Shown here piece by piece: positions 59,920 through 64,000 of a DNA stretch of 64,000 nucleotides. The notes under the pieces are model-generated. The model saw only the letters and a program-made list of their open reading frames with translations, made no database searches and was not told the DNA's origin. Position numbers and translations under genes: made by a program. Each line of letters starts with the position of its first letter. Position 1 is the first letter of the stretch. The stretch spans positions 248,001-312,000 of the forward strand of contig CAVSQS010000003.1 of the NCBI GenBank assembly GCA_963730165.1, written 5' to 3'. The DNA is from DASSQJ01 sp963730165. GTDB taxonomy: Bacteria > Actinomycetota > Actinomycetes > Actinomycetales > Dermatophilaceae.

Positions 59920-61488
59920 TCAGGCGAGCGGGACGGACTGGCCGGACTGGACGTAGGCGTGCTCGTGGGCGAGCAGGCCGAGCAGGGCCGGCAGCGCCAG
60001 CCAGGCCGTGCCGGGCACGGCGACCGGGGCGAGCAGGCCGACGGCGACGAGGACGACACCGGCCCAGAAGAAGCGGGCGTACCGTCCGTGCGTCATCGTG
60101 TGCGCGGCCAGCTTCGCGTGAGCGGTGGGGTGGGCCACCGTCGCCTCGCCCGCGACGAGCAGCAGGTGCACCGCGGCGGCGCCGGCGACCGTCCACGCGA
60201 GCGGATCGACAGCGTCCGGGGACCACGCGACCGCGAACGGCACGAGGGCAGCCGACCCGGCGAGCACCGCCTGGACCACGAGGTGCGGGGCCAGGAGCGG
60301 GCTCTGCCAGAGGTCACGGGCCTTGGCCTGGGCGAAGAGGTAGGCGGTGTAGACGGCCGTCCCGACGGCCAGGGGCAGGCCCGGGAACGCGGCCACGGTG
60401 CGCAGGGCGTCCCAGCCGAAGAGGCTGGCGGCGACATGCACGGCGAGGACGGCCGCGTAGCCGGAGAGGATGATGCCGCCGCGCACGAGCCAGGACCGCC
60501 ACTGCGGGCGGGTGAGGATGTAGATGAAGCGCTCGGGGTGCTCGAGGTCGAGGATGAGCACCCCCGCGGTGATCGCGAGGAAGACGGCCGACACGAGCGG
60601 CGCGACCCACGTCCACAGCACGTCGTCGCCGGGAAGCTGGCCGGTCATCAGGAGCAGGAGCGCGACGAGGTACCCGCCCGCGCCGATGCCCTTGGTCCAC
60701 GTGTAGAGGCTCACCCGCCAGTCCCACGGCGCCGTGTGCTTGACGTCGTAGTTGAGGATGGCCGCGGCGCTGCTGTTCGTCCCGTCCGGACTCGGGTTCC
60801 CCGCCTCCACGACGTGGGAGCCGCGCGGCTTCTCGGCCCACGCGTAGGTGTCTCCGGGGGGTGCGGCCGCGGCGAGCGGGTCGAGGGTGGCCTGGGTGGC
60901 TCCCTTGTAGAACAGCTTGGGACGGGTGGCCTTCTCGGGCCGCCGGACGGCCACCGGCTGCCGGTTGATGATCTTGGCGACCTCGCTCTCGGGGTCGTCG
61001 GCGTCGCCGACCATGATCGCGCCGGTCGGGCAGACCGTGACGCACGCCGGCTCGAGGCCGACGTCGAGGCGGTGCGCGCAGAAGTTGCACTTCTCCGCGC
61101 AGTGGTCGTCCGGGTTGATGAAGATCGCGTCGTAGGGGCAGGCGGCCATGCACGCCTTGCAGCCGATGCACGAGCCCTTGTCGAAGTCGACGATGCCGTC
61201 GGGGCGGATGTGCATCGCCGCCGTGGGGCAGGCGGCGACGCACGGAGCGTCGACGCACTGGTTGCACCGCGTCACCTGGAAGGCGCGCCGGGCCTGGGGG
61301 AAGGTCCCGACGTCGACGCTCTTGACGTACGTGCGCGTGACACCCAGCGGCACGTCGTTCTCCGACTTGCAGGCGGTCGTGCACGCGTGACAGCCGATGC
61401 ACTTGGTCTGGTCGATGACCTTGACCATCCGCGGGTTCGGCCCGTCCCCGTCCCGGACTCGCGGGGTGGGCAGGTTGACAGCGGTCAT
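59920..61488 (-). CDS. Four-cluster ferredoxin subunit fused to NrfD/PsrC-type membrane anchor
   Basis: 522 residues. Residues ~20-165 bind four [4Fe-4S] clusters: C30/33/36/40, C75/78/83/87, C107/110/113/117 and C134/137/149/153 (with another Cys at 130), the usual electron-transfer subunit of DMSO-reductase-type enzymes. A linker (~165-250) leads to about eight membrane helices of the NrfD/PsrC type starting at WDWRVSLYTWTKGIGAGGYLVALLLL, with LDLEHPERFIYILTRPQWRSWLVRGG. These two subunits are normally separate genes (SoeB+SoeC, PsrB+PsrC); here they are one. It starts 13 bases after arsR and ends 14 bases before the catalytic subunit. Would couple the cytoplasmic enzyme to the quinone pool. 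Confidence 0.93.
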   Translation of the reverse strand: MTAVNLPTPRVRDGDGPNPRMVKVIDQTKCIGCHACTTACKSENDVPLGVTRTYVKSVDVGTFPQARRAFQVTRCNQCVDAPCVAACPTAAMHIRPDGIVDFDKGSCIGCKACMAACPYDAIFINPDDHCAEKCNFCAHRLDVGLEPACVTVCPTGAIMVGDADDPESEVAKIINRQPVAVRRPEKATRPKLFYKGATQATLDPLAAAAPPGDTYAWAEKPRGSHVVEAGNPSPDGTNSSAAAILNYDVKHTAPWDWRVSLYTWTKGIGAGGYLVALLLLMTGQLPGDDVLWTWVAPLVSAVFLAITAGVLILDLEHPERFIYILTRPQWRSWLVRGGIILSGYAAVLAVHVAASLFGWDALRTVAAFPGLPLAVGTAVYTAYLFAQAKARDLWQSPLLAPHLVVQAVLAGSAALVPFAVAWSPDAVDPLAWTVAGAAAVHLLLVAGEATVAHPTAHAKLAAHTMTHGRYARFFWAGVVLVAVGLLAPVAVPGTAWLALPALLGLLAHEHAYVQSGQSVPLA

Positions 61489-61501
61489 GCAGCAGCCTCC
61501 A

Positions 61502-61852
61502 TCAGCTCGCGTGGGCGTCGGTCAGGGGGGACGCGGGGTCCTCGGTGGGCACCTCGGGAGCGATGTCGAGGCTGGCGCAGACGATGTCGCAGAGCTGGCC
61601 GACCGCCGGCTCGGTGATCCGGTACACCACGGTCCGCCCCACCTTGTGACGGGAGACGACACCGCCGCCGGCGAGGCGCACGAGGTGCTGGGAGGCGTTG
61701 GCGACGGAGACGTCGGCGGCCTCGGCGAGTGCGCTGACCGTGGACTCGCCCGCGTCGTGCAGCTCCTTGAGGACCCGCAGTCGCGTCGGGTCGCTGAGGA
61801 GGGCGAAGCGTCTCGCGACGTCCTCGAGGGCCTCCATCGGCACTCTCACCAT
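61502..61852 (-). CDS. ArsR-family transcriptional repressor
   Basis: 116 residues from ATG 61852. Winged helix-turn-helix: RRFALLSDPTRLRVLKELHDAGESTVSALAEAADVSVANASQHLVRLAGGGVVSRHKVGRTVVYRI. The only two cysteines, C88 and C92 (QLCDIVCASL), sit in the C-terminal helix and could be the sensing thiols, for sulfide, persulfide or metal. They differ in position from the C42/C108-type pair of BigR/SqrR. A TAAGGT -10 box 7 bases upstream gives a leaderless start, and the palindrome 61876-61901 lies over the -35 region, so it probably represses its own operon. Confidence 0.92.
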   Translation of the reverse strand: MVRVPMEALEDVARRFALLSDPTRLRVLKELHDAGESTVSALAEAADVSVANASQHLVRLAGGGVVSRHKVGRTVVYRITEPAVGQLCDIVCASLDIAPEVPTEDPASPLTDAHAS

Positions 61853-61859
61853 GGCCAGA

Positions 61860-61865
61860 ACCTTA
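61860..61865 (-). promoter_or_regulatory. -10 box of the arsR sulfur operon (leaderless)
   Basis: TAAGGT on the minus strand, 7 bases before the arsR ATG at 61852. Confidence 0.55.
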
Positions 61866-61875
61866 GGTGATGTGG

Positions 61876-61901
61876 TTCACTCATTCAATTGAACGAGTGA
61901 A
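61876..61901. promoter_or_regulatory. 26-bp palindromic operator between arsR and the MBL-rhodanese gene
   Basis: Left half TTCACTCATTCAA and right half TTGAACGAGTGAA are reverse complements with a single mismatch. It is an AT-rich island in GC-rich DNA, covers the -35 region of the arsR promoter, and lies about 100 bases before the divergent MBL-rhodanese gene. Long imperfect dyads with TTCA/TGAA arms are typical ArsR sites. Inferred target of the adjacent ArsR protein. Confidence 0.8.
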
Positions 61902-62000
61902 TGTTTTTTTCGCTCGGTCGATCCCCAACGGCGGCGGGTCGACGTCGCCACCGGGCGGCGGCCCGCCGGGTACCAGCGGCGAGCAAAGGAGCTCCTCCAC

Positions 62001-63386
62001 ATGGACATCGAGGTATTCGTCACCCCCGGCCTCGGGGACAACAGCTTCCTCCTGACCTCCGGCGACGAGGCGGTGATCGTGGATCCGCAGCGCGACGCGT
62101 GGCGGTTCCTCGACGCGGCCGACAAGCGCGGCGCCAGGGTGCGGGCCGTGCTCGAGACGCACGTGCACAACGACTACATCTCCGGCGCCCATGAGGTCCG
62201 CGACGCCCACGGCGCCCGCCTCTATCTGCCCGCCGACGGGGGCTACGAGTTCGACCACGTCGGCTCCCGCGAGGGCGAGGAGCTGACGGTCGGCGACCTG
62301 CGGCTCGTGGCCATCGACACGCCGGGGCACACCTTCGAGCACATCGCCTGGCTCGTCTACGAGGGCGGGTCCGACCAGCCCTCCGCCGTGTTCAGCGGAG
62401 GCTCGCTCCTGGTCGGCAGCGCCGGCCGCACCGACCTGCTCGGCCCGGACCACACCGCCGCGCTCACCAAGCACCAGTACGAGACGGTGCAGCGGCTCAA
62501 GGGCCTGCCCGAGGGCGTGCAGCTGCTCCCGACGCACGGCGCGGGGAGCTTCTGCGTCTCGTCGATGCCGTCGACCTCGCGGACGAGCACCCTCGGTGCG
62601 GAGTTCAGGACCAACGACATGGTCCTCGCGACCTCGCCGGAGGAGTTCGAGGGCGAGCTGACCGGCGAGCTCATGGCCTACCCGGCGTACTACCCCTACA
62701 TGGCCCCGATCAACCGCACCGGTGTCCCCGTGCTCCGCGGCACCCCGCAGATCCCGGTCGTGTCCGCCGACGACGTGGCCGCGGCGGTCGAGCGCGGCGT
62801 CACCGTCGTCGACGCCCGCGGCCGTGACGAGTTCGCCGCGTCGCACATCCCGGGTTCGCTCAACATCGAGCTCAACTCCGGGTTCGGCAGCTACGTCGGC
62901 TGGGTCCTGCCGTTCGGGTCCGCGACGGTGCTCGTCCTCCCCGAGGACGAGGGTGCCGCCGCCGAGGCCGCGACCCAGCTGCTCCGCATCGGCTGGCCGA
63001 TGCCCGACGGCGTCCTCGACGGTGGTGTCGAGGCGTGGGCCGCCTCCGGCCGCCCCACCGGCTCCTACGCGACGGCGTCGCCCCAGGAGCTCTGCGACGC
63101 GTTGTCGGGTGAGGAGCCGCCGCACGTCCTCGACGTCCGCCAGCCGCTGGAGTGGAAGTGGGGCACCATCCCCGGCAGCCAGACGCTCTTCGCCTCCGAC
63201 CTGCCCGGCCGTGAGGACGAGGTGCCCACCGACCGCCCGGTCTACATCGTCTGCTCCAACGGCCACCGGGCCGCCATCGCCGCGAGCCTGCTCGACGGCA
63301 AGGGTCCCGAGCCGGTGCTCGTCGGCGACGGCGGGGTCGGCGAGGTGCTCCGGATGTGCCGGGAGCGGCAGGCGGTCGACGCCTGA
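62001..63386 (+). CDS. Metallo-beta-lactamase/rhodanese fusion (persulfide dioxygenase-like)
   Basis: 461 residues; AAAGGAG stands 9 bases before the ATG. Residues ~1-230 form an ETHE1-like domain: H54-x-H56-x-D58 in LETHVHNDYISG and H110 in IDTPGHTFEHIAW. The usual FTGD metal ligand is FSGG here (~131-134), followed by GRTDLL. Two rhodanese domains follow: the first (~255-345) has no catalytic cysteine, the second (~355-455) has C418 in VYIVCSNGHRAA. ETHE1-type enzymes oxidise glutathione- or protein persulfide to sulfite; the rhodanese part exchanges sulfane sulfur with thiosulfate. Divergent from the arsR operon and probably under the same operator. Confidence 0.9.
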   Translation: MDIEVFVTPGLGDNSFLLTSGDEAVIVDPQRDAWRFLDAADKRGARVRAVLETHVHNDYISGAHEVRDAHGARLYLPADGGYEFDHVGSREGEELTVGDLRLVAIDTPGHTFEHIAWLVYEGGSDQPSAVFSGGSLLVGSAGRTDLLGPDHTAALTKHQYETVQRLKGLPEGVQLLPTHGAGSFCVSSMPSTSRTSTLGAEFRTNDMVLATSPEEFEGELTGELMAYPAYYPYMAPINRTGVPVLRGTPQIPVVSADDVAAAVERGVTVVDARGRDEFAASHIPGSLNIELNSGFGSYVGWVLPFGSATVLVLPEDEGAAAEAATQLLRIGWPMPDGVLDGGVEAWAASGRPTGSYATASPQELCDALSGEEPPHVLDVRQPLEWKWGTIPGSQTLFASDLPGREDEVPTDRPVYIVCSNGHRAAIAASLLDGKGPEPVLVGDGGVGEVLRMCRERQAVDA

Positions 63387-63414
63387 CCTGCCCGGGGCGG
63401 CGGCTACCGGCCGG

Positions 63415-63420
63415 TAGCCT
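63415..63420 (+). promoter_or_regulatory. -10 box of the DUF4442 gene (leaderless)
   Basis: TAGCCT followed by 7 bases and GTG 63428; the promoter and start are intact although the gene is broken downstream. Confidence 0.45.
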
Positions 63421-63427
63421 GCAGGGC

Positions 63428-63895
63428 GTGGACACCTACGCCCTCTACCGCCGGCTCGCCGCCGCCCCCGGGGGGCGCCGCGTGTTCTCCGTGCTCTTCG
63501 CCCGGAAGGCGCCGTACTTCCGCACCGTGCGCCCGCACGTGCGCGACGTCCGGCCGCACCGGGCCGAGGTCGTGGTGCCCAAGCGCCGCTCGGTCGAGAA
63601 CCACATCGGCACGGTGCACGCCATCGCCGTGTGCAACGGCCTCGAGGCCGCGATGGGCCTGCTCGCCGAGGCGACCACCCCGCGGGGACACCGCTGGATC
63701 CCCAAGGGCATGGAGGTCGCCTACCTCGCGAAGTCGACGACGGACCTGCTCTGCGTCGCCGCGACCGACCCGTAGGACTGGCAGGCGGCCCCGCGGGCGA
63801 CGTGCCGGTGCGGGTGAGTGCGCTGCGCACCGACGGCGTCGTCGTCGTCGAGGGCAGTCATCACGATCTACGTCAGCGAGCGACCGGCGCGCTGA
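63428..63895 (+). pseudogene. DUF4442 hotdog-fold thioesterase-like gene, 3' part broken
   Basis: From GTG 63428 an open frame of 115 residues (VFSVLFARKAPYFRTVRPHVRDVRPHRAEVVVPKRRSVENHIGTVHAIAVCNGLEAAMGLLAEATTP, then WIPKGMEVAYLAKSTTDL) matches DUF4442 hotdog proteins but ends at TAG 63773. The missing C-terminal strands remain readable downstream in shifted frames: after the stop DWQAAP, then, one base out (a G apparently lost near 63797), GDVPVRVSALRTDGVVVVEG, then after an extra base near 63856 ITIYVSERPAR and a stop at 63893-63895. One nonsense change plus two opposite frameshifts. The truncated 115-residue protein could still be made. Sequencing error cannot be excluded. Confidence 0.7.
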
Positions 63896-63952
63896 GGGCG
63901 TCGCTCAGGGCCGACGGTGAGGCGCGCGCGGAGGCGGCCGACCTCGTCGGCA

Positions 63953-64000
63953 TCACCAGCCCTGGGCGCGCAGCCAGCCCGCCGCACCTCCCCAGTGACT
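63953..64000 (-). CDS. Possible C-terminal end of an unidentified gene (partial)
   Basis: The last 48 bases read on the minus strand as WGGAAGWLRAQGW followed by TGA (63953-63955). Codon use fits a gene entering the window from the right and convergent with the DUF4442 remnant. Only 15 residues are visible, so no family can be named and the call is weak. The bases between 63896 and 63952 show nothing else. Confidence 0.3.
   Translation of the reverse strand, partial: SHWGGAAGWLRAQGW

Noticed and set aside
57188..59956. Plus-strand open frame of 922 codons opposite the molybdoenzyme
   Set aside because: Low-complexity shadow translation with no domain; the minus-strand gene has complete family motifs.
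1..64000. tRNA or rRNA genes, CRISPR arrays, insertion sequences, prophage
   Set aside because: I looked for cloverleaf-like stems with CCA ends, regular spaced repeats, transposase motifs and integrases and saw none; a covariance search was not possible.

Overview
This 64 kb window is chromosomal DNA from a very GC-rich actinobacterium. Evidence for this is near-total G/C at third codon positions, many GTG starts, -10 boxes of the TANNNT type placed 6-9 bases before start codons (leaderless transcripts), and a gene order I recognise from Actinobacteria: thyA-dfrA, dapA-rnj-ftsK, rimO-pgsA-clgR, recA-recX-miaB, def-miaA-dapF-hflX and holA-rpsT-lepA. A member of Micrococcales (perhaps Intrasporangiaceae/Dermatophilaceae) is my guess from overall feel, not something I could test. 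I saw no rRNA, tRNA, CRISPR array, insertion sequence or prophage.

Layout. 0-2 kb: a minus-strand run with overlapping ends (crotonase-fold protein, GNAT acetyltransferase, AzlC cut by the window edge). 2-7 kb: DUF1028 protein, folate/dTMP genes dfrA-thyA, then divergently dapA and RNase J. 7-15.4 kb: FtsK translocase, a MauE-thioredoxin fusion, an odd ion-channel-like protein, membrane dipeptidase, rimO, pgsA and clgR. 15.4-21 kb: a DNA-repair pair, nei2 and the giant helicase lhr. 21-24.5 kb: aldo/keto reductase, agmatine deiminase with its carbamoylputrescine amidase, and a DUF3046 gene. 24.5-29 kb: a three-gene ABC-2 exporter and a SulP anion transporter. 29-31 kb: recA-recX with two DNA-damage promoters. 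31.5-35 kb: an ATP-grasp / alpha-E / transglutaminase operon. 35-43 kb: tRNA modification (miaB, miaA), deformylase, dapF, hflX, and a decayed LuxR-type regulator. 43-50 kb: double-GNAT protein, fhs, DinG-like helicase, holA, rpsT. 50-55 kb: PemK-like protein, lepA, sugar-efflux-type MFS, GNAT, NUDIX.

55-63.4 kb is the most distinctive block: an ArsR-led minus-strand operon (arsR, a ferredoxin/NrfD fusion, a large cytoplasmic molybdopterin oxidoreductase, a TorD-type chaperone, a DsrE2-like protein, TusA), with a metallo-beta-lactamase/rhodanese gene diverging from it across a 26-bp palindromic operator. I read this as a sulfane-sulfur handling and oxidation (or reduction) system with Soe/Psr-like architecture. 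The window ends in a DUF4442 hotdog gene broken by a stop and two frameshifts.

DNA-damage control can be read directly: recA has a LexA box with its own -10 plus a second RecA-independent (PafBC-type) promoter, and lhr-nei2 has a recognisable relative of that second promoter.
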